Of a DNA stretch of 64,000 bases, positions 20,747 to 35,700 are shown one piece after another. The translations under genes and the position numbers were made by a program. The notes under the pieces were generated by a model. The model was not told the origin of the DNA. It did no database searches and was given only the letters and a program-made list of their open reading frames with translations. This DNA comes from Nephrocerus scutellatus (taxonomy: Eukaryota > Arthropoda > Insecta > Diptera > Pipunculidae), in the NCBI GenBank assembly GCA_947095585.1, contig OX352763.1:114245908-114309907 (forward strand), read 5' to 3'. Each line of letters begins with the position of its first letter. Position 1 is the stretch's first letter.

Positions 20747-23700
20747 ATGAGCATGGGCGATCTACTGTACGAACGAAAGTTCAATGATATGAAAAAATAT
20801 ATTCCATTTCTTAAAAATGTAATCCATCAACTGAAAAACCAAAAAAAGGACAATCCACGCAAAGCGCAACTTCAAAAGTTGGAAATGCTCTACAATCTCT
20901 TAACAGATAAGCGAAAGAAGTAAGTTTAGCCCAAATGTTATACCCACATATATGTATATAATTGAGAGGGTGCAAAAAAATGCACACATTGATCAATTTT
21001 CAACAAAAGATCAAAAATATCATAAAATGCAATGTTTGTTTAATTTTCTTGAATGAAGATTCAAAGTCTATTTCAGCACATATCCAGTGGCACCTTCTTT
21101 GTACTTGTCGTGCCAACAAAGTGATTTTTGTGGTCAACATCTGAAGTACACGTCTTTTGTGAATTAGTGGTCAAAATCGAATTAAAACATGGAAATCAGA
21201 AAAGCCCCAATGTCAGCTTTCATTCGATCTTTCTTTGATTTCACCAAAGTTTTCGCCAAATCTTGAGGTATCACCTCCCATTCCTCTGCGCTCGCCTGTT
21301 ACAGCTCCTGGAGACTCGTGAGAGCAATATCTCTGACTCGAACTCTTTTTTTTCAGCTCATCCCATAAATGTTCGATGGGATTGAGGTCCGTGCTTCGAT
21401 CTGGCCACTCCATGACCGGCACATCCACCTCTTGAAGGATACACTATACCAGTCGTATGCGTTCTCGCATTATCCTGTATGACCAGGAAGTTATCACCAA
21501 TAAACTCGGCAAAAGGTACGACGTAGTCCTCGAGTGGTCCATTGACGACAGTTATTAAATCCAGAGCAGACTCTACTATGACACCAGTTCTCACCGTCAT
21601 TGCATTTGGCGGAAGAGGCATTGTCGTGTATGCGGCTTTTTCACACTGAGCAGTGCCAGGTAGTGGCGTTGTTGGTTGCCTGAACTCGTCCCCTGCAGTT
21701 TCATTCATTCCAGCCGGCAGAATCCCTATACTTAAGCCTAACGTCCCAGCAGAAGCAGCAGGCCAGCTCGCTAACAAACATGACCATATTCGCAGCATCA
21801 ACCCCGCTCACACCAGAATCGACGTACTAAATCACGAGATTGATCGCCTAGTCAACCAACACAGGCGAACTAAATGGCTGGAGTACCTTTAATCTCGTGA
21901 CGGGGGCTCAAAGAAACTCCAAACATTAATAAACGCGTCATGTCCACAAATAATGTCCTCAAGTCCCTTGCGGGCAGTACATGGGCTAAGGACAAAAAAC
22001 CATTCGTACCACATGTCAAGTGATTGGCAGATTGGTCCTCAACTATGCGGCATCCATTTGGACACCTCGCCTCTGCCACACACAATCGCAGGAGCTTTAA
22101 TCCTGTCAGAATGCTGCTCTTCGCATCATCACTGGTTGCCACCGCATGTCACATGAACACCATCTCCATCAAGAAACCCAAATGCTAAAAGTGAAAGGGC
22201 ACAACAAGCTTCTCGCCAAACAATTCCTACTGGCATGCCACAAGCCCGATCACCCGAACCGTGACCTACTCACCCTCAACACACCACCCAGGCATATCCA
22301 ATCTGATATTCGTATGTTCCGCGAAGAGACCAACCAATTTATCGCACATACAGCTCTAGATCCAGCAGACTATAAAGCAGTCCTAAATGCAATTCATCGA
22401 GCGTCAGTCAGAACCGCAATAGATAATCGCCAAAATAACATCGTGCTGGTAGGTCGCCATCATCATCACGCTGTTTTGTAGCACCAGGTCGTCCAGATCC
22501 TTGTCACCGTCTGAAGCCGCCAGTTTCTTGATATTTGTGTCACACTCGACAAACGGAGAATCGGTTCAAATTAAGTTGTCAAGTCACCTTCACTTTGGTT
22601 CTGCCCCTAATCATTTAGTGCAACCACTTGTGCGGCTATCTCTGGTGTGGTATTCAATTTCTTGTTCCGGATTAAGACGTAATCGAAAGAAGACGACCGT
22701 TCAGGCTAAGCGTTGATATCGGGGTATGCTGTTGTTAGTGAATGCTGTAACCATTTTACAAAATCACTTTGTTGGCACGCTATAAGAACAACTACTTGAT
22801 AGCTGTTGAAATAGACTTTGAATCTGCATTCAAGAAAATTAAACAAACATTGGATTTTATGATATTTTTGAACTTTTGTTGAAAATTGATCTATGTGCGA
22901 ATTTTTTGCACCCAAGTGTATGTATTTTTTTTAAATATATTTTTCCCTTGCAGATTGAAGATCGAAACACTCCTAAAATGTGAATCTGTTATGAAAAAGT
23001 TGCATATGAAAATCGAAAAGGTATTTGCGGCGAAATGGTTTTTTGTTTTTGTTTCTTTTGTTTTTTCTTTTTTTTTTGCTTTTTTGTTTGGCTTTTTGTT
23101 TTATTTACATTTTATTTTCTGGATATACGTACGCACATTTAGCAATATGGTTTTTCACAGTGTGAAGATACAAAGAAACAACAACATGAAGAGGGAGGAG
23201 GAGGAGGAGAGCCAGCGTCATTAACCACCAGCAGTAGTACAAGTGCTGGAAGCAGCAGCAGCAGCGCTAAAAAAACACCTCCTGCCACATCAGAAACTTC
23301 GACTACAAAAACAGCCAAACATTCTGAAGAAACAACTGCAAGGAATGAGAGAAAAGGTCTAAGGTGGGATATTGCTGGACCAGCCAGTCCAACAGATATT
23401 AGCTTGGACACTTTTGGACCACCTGTGGTAATACCAACAGAAAGGAATAATAGCCCGCATGCGAAACCGTCATTATCATCGTCAGGACGGAATGCATCAC
23501 CACCTCGAAACAATCGCAACCAGCCTAACACTACGATCAGGCCAAGTCGATGGGATGTTTGTGTTGGTCGTAATCCCGATCCGCCTGCATCTTATAAGCA
23601 TGAATCGAGTGGCCGCTATCGCCAACGTCATCGTGATGATGAACATGAGACAATGAGAAAAGACAGCATCAGCAGCAGACATCCACAATCACCTGAACCA

Positions 23701-26700
23701 CCGCCAGCACCTTTGATGCATGTGATACATGGCTACAGAAAACCCTATTCGCGTAAGCAGCGAAATGAAGAAATTGATGTTGGTAGCTCATCGTTATCGC
23801 CGTCCTCGTCAAAAATGCACCATCACGTCAGACGTGAGTGCGATGACAAACAGGAAGCTTATTCTCCCACCAAGCAATGGGAACAACAGGATTCATCGAG
23901 ACTTGATTCGCAGCATCAGAAACATTGGCGAGATAAAAACAGTTGTCAGTTTGGTGAGCGGGAAGCAGCGAATAGATCGTATTCGCCAGTGAATAGAACA
24001 ACCTACCATCACTATCCACCATCAGCGTATGGATGGGGAAAACCACAGACAACACCAACAATACCGCCGTTACCGCAACAACTAATCAAAAAAAATTCTT
24101 GTAATCGGGAAGCAAACAGATTAGAATCACAACCTATAGAAGCTAATAGGACGTCAACATCAATTTACAAATGGACAAAACCCTCAACACAATCAGCACC
24201 TGTGACAATGCTGCCGATGGCGGCGGCGGCGGCGGCGCCACCAGCACAACAAGTCGAAAAAAATGTTTTCAATCGTTTGGGCGGAAAAGTCGATCTTACA
24301 TCATCAACTTCGTATACAAATTTCAAAATTCTAGTACGGAATGATAAGTTGAAATCAAATCCTTCATCTTCGGAAGCAACTTCAACAAAAACAGCATCAT
24401 CGTCGTCGGAAAAAGCACAATCCACTGCAGAGACGACACCAGCACAAAGCAAAGTTTCTCCAATCGACGAGGTTCTCCGTAGTCCGCCACTTAGCGCAAA
24501 TGACATTGTCGATCTTCTTGGTGAAACGCCTGAGGATGTGTCTGTGGTTGGACAACGTCGCACCGCAAAGCCACAAGTAGAGCTACAGCCGCCGTCGACG
24601 CCACTGCAACCGCCACAGCAAGCGCCACTAACATTTACCAGTCAAAAAATTGAAAATAATTTAAAACCTCCAGATAGAGATACGAATTCACCATCAAACC
24701 TTGATGCAGTGCGAAAGAAGCTGGCGATAATTTCAAAGAACAGTTCTTCTTCTACTTCCGTTGCGCTAATTAAACCAAAAATCAGTGATAGCAGCAGCAT
24801 TCTTCCAATATCAACAACACCCAGTAATGCCATAACTACAGCAGCTTCACCTTTGTCCGGGGAAACTGAACGCTTGGCACTCAAATATCATCCAAGGCCA
24901 CGAAAAGATAAACCAAAAGAAGTCGATTGTGTGTTGGAATCGGCTATACATAAACAACAACAACGGGAGAGGCCGGTAGATCCGAGAACCATGAATAAGT
25001 GTATGTTGCCGCATACAATATTAGCTTCTGCTCAATCGCCACCACAATCAAAAGCTTCCGCCGCTGCTGGTGGTGGTCTTTTTCCCGTAATAAACGCATC
25101 CGATCCGCGTTTAAAACGAACCTTAATGCTTGCACCAGCAGAACAAGGAAATACTGGCTTTTTCGGAATGTCACCAATTCACTTGAATTCAGCAGCAGCT
25201 CCAGCACCAGCATTAGCGCATCCATCCAATGTCATATTACCCGGACTCTTCGATGTGCTATTACCAAAGCCATCAGCTGTAGTAAGTTCATCACAATCAT
25301 CACTTGCACAGACAAATCCCGCCATTTATGATGGGATAACAAACAATCAAACGTTAAAACAAAAAATTGTTTCACAACCACACCAATCAACACCACCAAC
25401 AGCCACAAACAAGAATCCTGGACTCTTTCAGCATTCAGTTCCCAAGGCAAATTCTTCTTTTGATGTTCTGAAGACACATACTTGTGATAGTAATGTCGGT
25501 GGGCAACAAACGCAAAATCATCAGCGCCAACAGTCACAGAGATGTTTTGAAGACACAAACGAAAAACAACAACCACCGATGGTGGCTAGTCAACTGGACC
25601 CGAGAACTAATCGGGCTCCTTTAACTCAGCATCATCACCAATCAATTTACAGCCAGCACAATTATAAATTTAATGCAATGCTTAACGATCAATCGGAACG
25701 TTTAAAGTATTTGGAATCGAAGAAACAGAAGCATGTCGAACCAAGAACTTACGCCGAATATAAGAAGATCAAGTATCGTCAGTTGTCGTCATCTTTAGAC
25801 GGAGAAACTAAAGCTCAAGTGGGAGATGTCGCGAGTGATTGTGATTCTTCCGCTCTATCATCAACAGCTGGTTCCGGCGCGACACCCACTCAGTCAAATC
25901 TGGACAAAATGTATCGAACTTCTAATTATGGTAGACAAGACTTAACCAAATCTACCAATATGACAAACTTTAAAATTCCCAAAAAGCCGCAGGAAGTTGA
26001 AATTGCCAAGGAATTGGCAATATTATGCAAGGATACGGCTGATAAATTGGATGGAAAAGTTATTCCAACTGCTGCTGCAGGCGACGATGGCGATAATGAT
26101 GGTGGACATAAAGATGAACTCAAATCTAAATCGAATGATGAAGGTGAAAAAGTCGAGAATACGGAAAAATTGCCAGATAATAAAAAGCATAAATCACAGA
26201 AAGATCCAGTAAAAAAAGCAGCCACCAAATCTTCGGAAGAAACGCCAGACGAAACGTCAGATAATTTGACAACAAAATCAACAGTCGATTCAGCTGCGAA
26301 GAAGACAAAAACGTCAAAAGAGCCAGATAATTCGACACCAAAATCCAAATTGAAAACGTCAAAAGATTCAAATAATTTGACACCAAAATCTACAGTCGAT
26401 TCGGCATCGAAGGCTAAAACGTCAGATAATTTGACAACAAAATCTACAGTCGATTCGGCCTCGAAGGCTAAAACGTCAGATAATTTGACACCAAAATCAT
26501 CAGTCGATTCGGCCTCGAAGGCTAAAACGTCAGATAATTTGACAACAAAATCTACAGTTGATTCGGCCTCGAAGGCTAAAACGTCAGATAATTTGACAAC
26601 AAAATCTACAGTCGATTCGGCGTCGAAGGCTAAAACGTCGGATAATTTGACAACAAAATCTACAGTCGATTCGGCCTCGAAGGCTAAAACGTCAGATAAT

Positions 26701-29700
26701 TTGATACCAAAATCCACAGTCGATTCGGCATCGAAGGCTGAAACGTCAGATAATTTGACAACAATCTATTCGGAATCGGATGCTAAAACGTCAGATATTT
26801 CGACACTAAAATCAACAGTCGATTCGGTCTCGAAGGCTAAAACGTCAGATAATTTGACAACAAAATCAACAATCGATTTGACAACAAAATCCAAGGTCGA
26901 TTCCGCCTCGAAGACCAAAACGTCGGAAGATCCAGGGAATTTGACAACAAAATTTACCCTCGATTCTGTCTTGAAGACCCAGTCGTCAGAAGATTTAGAG
27001 AATTTGACAGAAAAATCTACTCTCGATTCTGTCTCGAAGACCCAATCGTCAGAATATTCAGAGAATTTGACACAAAAATCTACCCTCGATTCTGTCTCGA
27101 AGACCCAAACGTCAGGAGATTCAGAGAATTTGACACAAAAATCTATCCTCGATTCTGTCTCAAAGACCAAAACGTCAGAAGATTCAGAGAATTTGACAAC
27201 AAAATCGACCCTCATTTCTGTCTCAAAAACAAAAACGTCAGAAGATTTAGAGAATTTGACAACAGAATCGACCCTCGATGAGGCCTCAAAGACCAAAACA
27301 TCAGACGAGCCTGTCAGTCTAGAGTCCAAACCAGAATCGAAAGAAGTTCCCATGAAAACAAAACAGAAATCATCCAATACTAATGCCACCATCTCGGATA
27401 TGGATGATGATCATAATATTCGGCACACAGTGGAGAGGAACTCTATATCCACTGAAGATGAAATCGATTCCCTCTCGAAAGATGAACTCAATGCACGAAA
27501 AGCAATGCACTCAGGTGGTTCTTCCGATGAATGGCATATTATCGATGAAGTTGGCGCAGTTGAAGGTGGTCCGAGTGCAAATTCCAAATGGAATGTAAAC
27601 GACGATGTTGTCGTTGGAACATGCTCTGAGACAGATAGTGTCGCTGGTTCGGTTAGAGGAAGAAATCGATTGACTTGTGAGTCTGACAATGAAACTACTC
27701 AGCGATCAAGTGTGGCACGTCGTATTCGTGCACGGCGCCAGACAATGTGTGAATCCAGCTCAGATGAGCTTGATAACAATAAAAAAACAAATTTATCGAA
27801 AAAGTTGCAAGAAGATGCTGCAGCAGTGCCAGCAGCGTCTACCCAAGTGGCAGGTTCAATTAAAACTCGCCGGAAGTCATACGTGGATAGTATTTTCAAG
27901 GAAACCGATGACAATTGCAACGTTTCGACGCAAAATATAATTGAGGGTAAGCGGCGTACGCGAACGACAGCTAATTTTAACGAAGTTAAATCGGCAGCGG
28001 CACAATTCAATAAAAATAAGAAAGCCGATGTTGTTGTTCCGGTTAAAAAAGTAGAAACCCCCATTAAAAAGATAGACACTCCACCAGGACCCAAGAAAAC
28101 AGACACACAGGTGGAAAAATCTCCTGTCGTTAGGACGACAAGGTCCACAGTTTCAAAGAAGACAACACCCGTCTCCAAGAAAGTAATACAACTAACGACC
28201 ACCACCGGGATGACAAAAGCTAAAGGAAAGGCAAAAAAATCCGACAGCTTTACCGCCGCTAATGAGGATGGTCAAACGCAATCCGGTGATGTAGAAGTGA
28301 AGAATTCAGCTGATGAAGTTGCTGCTGCTGCTGCTGCTGGTGCAACCGTTGAAGAGCCAAAATCCGATCATCATAAGCTGGATGGATTTTTTAAAAGCCT
28401 TACTGCTCCCAATGCGTGTACAAATCGCCAGCGAATGTTCGATATGCTTAAGACAGTTCTTGACGATAACGCACTTCAGCAGGTAAAGACGATTATTGAG
28501 GATGCCGCCAGACTTGCAGAAGAAGAAGCCGACGGCGATGATGAAGTTTTATTGACAGAATGGCCAGCTCCTTCGCCAGCTTTACCATCTGTTAGCTCTG
28601 CGGGAAAGGACATTAAGTCGTTTAAGCGAATAGCAGGAGTCGTTGCAGCGAAAAAAATTCATCGTCCTAAGAAAACCGAGTTGGACCGCCTCAATGAAGA
28701 TATTCGGGATATGTTCATAAGCAAGGGCGTCCTAACGGCGACTGGAAGAAGAATGTGCACGCTGGTGCATGCACCTGTCGGCGGAGATGATAGCTCAACA
28801 ACCAAGAAAAAGCCGACACCATCGACACCTACTACTGCTTCAAATAAGAACAAAACGCAAAACACCCCCACCACCACCAATACGCCCAGTGGTAACCAAA
28901 AGCCAATGTTTCATATTCGAAAAGCAAAAGTAGTTATCCGTCCATTGAATCTAAGAAGTCTACGTAGCGGAATGCTTAAATCCGATCTGGATGGGGATGA
29001 TTCAGATGACGACGACAGTGATGCAGCTAAAATGAAACCACCGTCATTACAAAAGATAGGCAGTCCACCGGCACTGACTTCTCGGCAGATGCCAATTCTA
29101 AAGCCAAACACACCGATTAAGCTCCCTGAAGAGGACGATCTAAAGGATAAGCTCAAGATGTTGGCAAAAGAGAAGAACTCATTGAAAAGACCCTGTCCGA
29201 AGAGCAAACGAGAAAATATATTGTACTCGGATGATGACGATGGTGATGGTGCCAGCGAAGACGATTTACAGCTGTCACACTTAAAGAAAAAAATTAAAAA
29301 GGAACCACTCTCATCTGCCAAGACGAGACAAAAACCTAAGGATGAAGATGAGGACGACGACGGCGACGACGATGAGGACAGCGAGGCAACCACAATAGCT
29401 TCACTGTGTAAGAAAAAGAAAAAGAACAGAATTTTAAGTGACCAAGAAGACGACGACGACGACGACGACGACGACGAAGAAGATGTAGCGGCGTCATCAA
29501 CTTCAAAACTCTCCACAAAAGGAAAAGTTAAAAATACCAATGTAATGGTGGATGATTCCGATGATTACGATGAGGAGGAAGATGAGCAGAGCAACAAAGT
29601 GACTTTAAAATCGAAACAGAATTCAAAAAAGGCGACAGCAGAGACTAAATGTGTGCCAAAATCGAAAACATTCAGCAGAATCGTCCAAGAGGTTAACGAA

Positions 29701-32700
29701 TCATCATCATCCGATGAATCTGCAAACATAGATGATGCCAACAACCACCACCAAGAACCACACAACAATGAAAAGAAAGATCATATGTTGCCTCCGCCGA
29801 AAACCGCTAGTGAAGTTGTGCGCAACACTAACCGCGACTGGCACACACATTCGGAGTATGTAATGAAATGCGTCCTGTGCGATGCAAAGCAACGTTTTAT
29901 AGCAATGCACTATCGCGTTTGCCACAATGGATCCGAAGTTTTTGTGTCACGTTTGCCGCCAGACATACTTGCCAGTTTAAAGCAAAACAATCCGCCGAAC
30001 CGTCCCGAATTATGTATACTGGCCAAAAACAAATTATTTAAACATCAGTGTCCTTTCTGTCAGATGCCTGGGACACTTAACATCCGCTATTGGATCGAAC
30101 ATATGCGCATACATACGGGAGAATATGCTCAGACTTGTTCTGTTTGTTATAAGGGCTTTAATGGTATCTACTATGCCAATCAGCATATAAAGCAACGGTG
30201 TCCGAACGGCATGGTTATCTTGCGCGAACAAATTCCAATCATCAAATCGACCGTTGTGGGTCATGTCTGCCATTTGTGCGATTACATTCAATTTTTGCGA
30301 GACGGTCTGGATAGTCATTACATAAATCATCACGATGTATCACCGAAGGAAGCTCCCAAGCTTGGCTATCATGTCAATTTGATCGATTGTAATGGTGTTC
30401 CTTGCGATAAAACAAAGAAAAGCCAGAAGAACCATAATAACGAAATGCTATTACATAGAGCGCTTGGCGAGGAGGAAAAAGAAAGAGAAAAATGCACCGC
30501 CGATAAAAATGAAGAGAAAAAGAAGCGGCCGAAAGAATCTACCGCTGACGATGATCAGGAATTGACCACAGTTTTGCAAATAGTCGATGAAGAAAACAGC
30601 AACGATGGAGGCGGTGGTAATGAAAACCCCGTTACGCCATCATCTCTGCAAGATGACCACCAACCGCTAACCGGCAACAGACAGACAGACTGCAGTTCCA
30701 AGCAAACAAACTCACTCGCTGACAACAACAACAGTAATTGGAAAAATATTTTCATGTCACGCGATGATGTTGCTTCACCAACTTCAGACGATCTGACTGA
30801 ACGTTTACGTTCAATCGACCGGCACGAAACGATGGCGGCATCAGCAGCAATGGGTGAGTGTTCGACGGCAAACAACTCCGCTGCAACCACAAACATGACA
30901 ATGGTTGATCGATTAAGCCAGCGGCTTAAAAATTTGGAAAAACAGCCGGCCGATGTGACAGAAACAGAAACAGTCGCAGAAAGGCAAGTGTCAAATTCTT
31001 CAACAACTAAAGAGCGTTCGTCTTTTCTCGACCGGTTGACTACACGATTGGCCACCACGCCTTTGCAACAATTCGCTGCTGCTGATGCATTCGAGGGTAA
31101 TTCTTCTTCTTGCTCTTTCGATTCTAGTTCCATTCCAAATGGTAACGTTGAAGATAGTAGCTGCAGCGCTAACGATGAGGCAGTAAATGGTAAAAACAAG
31201 ACCACCGCCGCCCCGAACAATGAGGTCGACGATAATGACGATAATTGGGAAGATATTGAAATAACCGAGTCGTCTCCACTTCCCTTAGCGACGAATGTGG
31301 CGGCTTCTGCTGCTTCTGCTTCTGCTACGGCTGCTTCTTCTGTTGGCAAAGAGAAAACAAAAAGTAAGTCCCTTTTTCAGACGATGAGTCGGATTTTTGC
31401 TTCAGTGAAGGGCAACAATGCAAAGACAAAGAAACCCAAAGTGATGATGGGTAAACCGAAAATCCAATCGAACAATCAGTCGGGTGATAATTCACAAACC
31501 CCCATCACTGCTGCCGAATCTTCACATGATGATCGAGTGACAGAATCACAGTCGGTGCCGTCGCCGCCGCCACAAATTGTTTCTGTTCAGTCGCTTTACA
31601 CTGAGACTTGCATGGAGTCAGCAACCGGCACATCACAGCAGCCGCAAATTGTCTCTGTGGAATCGCTCTCATCGGAGTCTGCAGAAAAGAGCGCCTCGGA
31701 AACTATGCAGCCACAAATCGTTTCCGTTAAATCGCTTGCCAACTTAACAGATCTCCTGCCGACTGATCTTGTACCAGCTGACTCCTCATACATGGATCCA
31801 CTTGCCACTCTCGGCACAATGGATGATATTAATTTTTTTACATTATTAGATTCAAACTTTGATTCCATCGGATCGAATTCTCTTTCACCGACAAGTATGC
31901 TGGAGCAGATTCCCGACTACTCGTTGTTTCCTCTCACCGATGGTGAACAGCAGCAGTCGGTGACGACCGTTACACCGCCTCCAACAGCAGCAGTAGACAC
32001 AACTAATGCTTTAGCATTAGCATCATCTCATCCAAAGGCTTTCACAATATCACCGCCGCGTGCCACCATCAAAACGATGGTGAAAATCAATCGCATCACA
32101 AATCTTGGCTTCAGCCGCAATTCCGCTGATAATAAACACAAATTCTATTGCATCATTCATGCGTGCTCCTTCATATTTTCGGACGAGGCAATCGGTTTGG
32201 AGAATCATTTTCTTCTTGAGCATCCCACAATCAAATGGCATGGCTTTTGTCACACCTGTGACACTCAGATATATCCACCGGAGCCACTTACATTGTTACA
32301 AGAAATGAAACACATGCTTGACTGTCATACATCTGTGAATTTGTTGGCAAGTAAAGCAACAGCATCTGTAAGACCACGGATTACATTGCGTCGACTAAGT
32401 GGCGATAAGTTGTCGAACTCACCGTTGCCAACCACACCAACACCGATGGTACAGCAAACAAAGAAACAGCTAATGGAGACGAGTCTACTCGATTTGTTGA
32501 GCAGTGAAGCGCGTGCAATGACAGTGCCGCCAACATTGCCGTCTGTCATTGGAGCGCGATCAACACTACATCAGATGGCATCAGCTGCTTCTTCGTCGTC
32601 GCCGTCGTCGTCATCCGGCTACGACACAATCTGCCATCAATCTGCTGCTGCTACCGGTGAACAACAGAATGATACGATGCCGCTGTTTAAAAACATTAGT

Positions 32701-35700
32701 AGCGATTTTGCAATAACGTCAGTGACGTCGGGAGCTGGAGATCAAAATTTCCCAACTGATTTTCAAATCAGTAACGTCTTTAGTTTGGGCCGAAGCCCCG
32801 AAAGGAATCCTCCTGTTACTGCTACTGCAGATGCCATTCCTCTCTCATCCAGCCAAGAGAGCTGGCGTACAACATCCGAAACTGTTGGACATGAAATAGT
32901 AGACGGAAATAGCTCATCAGATATTATTTCACGTGCTCTATCCAATTTAAGCCCCCTTCCGTCGCCAGAAAAAGAGACAACTCCATCGGCAATCATCACA
33001 AATAGTCGTCCCTATTTCAAATGCATGGCTATCGGCTGCAAGTATACAACCCGCGTTCCAGTTGCAATGTCTGAACATTTGCATTTCCATATGCGTCGCA
33101 ACTTCAGCAGCCAAATGGATTGGATGCGTTGCTGCCAGTGTCTGTATGTTGCCACCTCTGTTACTGATTATCTCCATCATGCCGAAATGGATCAACATCC
33201 AAACACTAATAATGCCAAAGCTACATGGACTCCTCCTGCTGCTGTCGTCGTCCCGCAGGTCTCCACCGCATCATCGTTGACACAAAAAATTAAAGATATT
33301 CTTCAAAATTCAAATAGAAACTCATCGAGCGGAACTGATGTGGTGGCGACATCATCGATAACTTCTGATGCTGCCACTGCCAATGAAAATTTCTATAAAC
33401 AGCTCGAAGAGGCCGCCAAAGATAAGGTCGCATCAACTGGAATTGATGATGCGCACCTCTATACATGTGTCGTTCCGAAATGCAAGACTCTACTGAATGA
33501 AGGCACATTCCATACGCATTTGATGTTTCATTTGGCGACTTCCGGGTCTGGCCACAATAATCACATCAAATGTGCCCATTGCAGTTCAGTGTATCATCGT
33601 CCGGCAGGAATAAAGGCACATATCAGAAGTCATAGTCGTCATCGTTATTTGTGTTATATGTGTACAGCGACAGCGCCAAATGTTGGCCAAATCCATAAGC
33701 ATTTTAATGATACACATTGGAGGGTAACGACAGTCTCGACACAGCCGTTAATTCCCAGACATGCAAGTGATAAGCCTGTGTTTTATGTGTGCAATGACAT
33801 CCTGTTGAAGGAACAGCAATTGAGGGATTTCGGGGAGAAACTGATCGCTGAATTGCAGCGTAAAAAATCCGCCCTAAAGACGCATTTCAATCCGAAGGAA
33901 ATCAATTTGTTGCCCATCCAGCCGATCTTCAACAACGAAATTTTCTGCTCCGTTTGCAATTACAAGACGAAAGTGCGCACGAATATGCTGCGGCACTTGC
34001 AATTGCATAAAACGTCCGAATCAACGGCGACTGTGGGCAGTGTCGATCCGGTAAATCCAGTTCCCTGTCTGAACAGTAACGAGCGTCATTTTGACAAAAT
34101 GTCAAACTTAGCATGCAGCTCGAACAATGGAGCTCCGCCGCCACCACCGACGACGACGACGACGTCGTCGGCCACCGCAACACCAACACCAACACGAAAG
34201 ATACCAATTTATGTACCGGAATCGCAACGTTATGTTTGTAATCTCAGCGGATGTCAATATTTGTCGATATCGGATGCAATTTTCCGCGCACATTTGTGTG
34301 CGTTGCACAGCACCGAACAACGATACTCATGCCCGCACTGCCAGGAGGAAATTTGTAAAAAAGGCATGGTCATCGAAAATATCATCCATCATTTGCGCCT
34401 CCACGGACCATTGATCTATCAGTGTCAGGAATGTGAATATATGCACCACAAGAAACACCTCGCCGAGAGACATATTCGTGAGAAACATGCAACACTTAAA
34501 GTCAATATGATCACTCACGACAGAGAAACAGGACCAGATGTAATTAAAACGGTGACTCTAAAAATCGGAAAGAAATACAGAGTTGGCGTCGAGATGACTT
34601 CATCAGCAAATCAGCAGCAGGGAATGGCAGGAACAAGCATTGATTTGTCAGGTTTCTTCAACGGCTCGGGAACTGCAGCAAGCAGCAATCAAAATCCAAA
34701 AAATAAATGGGAATGCGCCATCTGCAAGCATCGCACGATAACATGGAACAAAATGGTATCCCATGCAAACACTCAGCACAATTCCAAAAATCAGTATCAA
34801 TGTGTGCACTGCTCGTTCGGTTCGTCGACTCTTGCCAATGTTATGTACCACATTGGCACGGATCATCCGACCAAGAAACGCGCAGCCAATTGTATTTTCC
34901 AAAAGATCAATGAATCCGAGCAGGAGAAGGCAGCAGACACGCGCCCACTTTGGTCTCGTGATGATCCGACACGTGTTAGACATATCCGCGGAATTCTAAT
35001 GGAAAACGAAGACGAAGCTGAGGCAAATCAACAAAATCTTGTGCTAGACGACGATGATGATGACGAAGAAGACGACGACAATGCGCAAGAAGACCAGGAG
35101 GAATTCATCAACATCGAGCAAGATGAAGTTCTAAACAGAAAGGAATTTTTCAAATTATTCACAGTAGGCTGCTATTACTGCGAATTCAAGTGTAAGGATA
35201 TTGCCCAGCTGCAAACTCACATGACGATATTTCAATCTCAGAAGGGACTAACCACAGATGAGCAACGAAAACACTCAGGACCATTCTATTTCCGTTTACA
35301 TTCCAATTTGAAATGCGTCCATTGCTCGTTTGTTGGCAGTCACTTTGATATGCAAGTGCACCTTCAAAATGTCCACAAATGGAGACATTCGTATGCAGCA
35401 ACAGATCCAGAAAAGCCAGACAATTGCGGCTATTGCCCGTATGAATTCCTTAATATTGATATGCTGACCAAGCATCATAATCGTGTGGAACATAAGCCAA
35501 CCGATTTGAAACAACTTAGTCCACCAAACTTGAAGACGGCGCTAGGTTTGGGCAGAGCTCAAACTTATATGCGATGCAACATTTGTGGCCAAATGTGTGC
35601 TGACAAGTGTAAGATGCTGGAACACAAACGTGACAAACACCATGACACCACCACCACCACCACCACCCAGCCTAACAAAGAGGGCGGCGACGACAATTCT

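Noticed and set aside
22886..23224. Frame continuing from the second exon of the zinc-finger gene through Phe-rich sequence
   Set aside because: It reads through a T-rich intron (23021-23160). The splice sites at both ends and the matching phase favour removal.
25926..27392. Two long minus-strand open frames (about 260 and 210 codons) rich in Val, Asp, Phe and Ser
   Set aside because: They are the complement of the in-frame 54/63-bp coding repeat of the zinc-finger gene. A repeat with a period divisible by three keeps the opposite strand open too.
28911..29540. Minus-strand frame of about 209 codons with a poly-Ser run
   Set aside because: Complement of the Asp/Glu-rich tract (GAC/GAT codons read as Ser-type codons). 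Shadow of the coding strand.
30555..31349. Minus-strand frame of about 264 codons inside the zinc-finger exon
   Set aside because: Low complexity and no family resemblance; the opposite strand has clear coding character and finger motifs.
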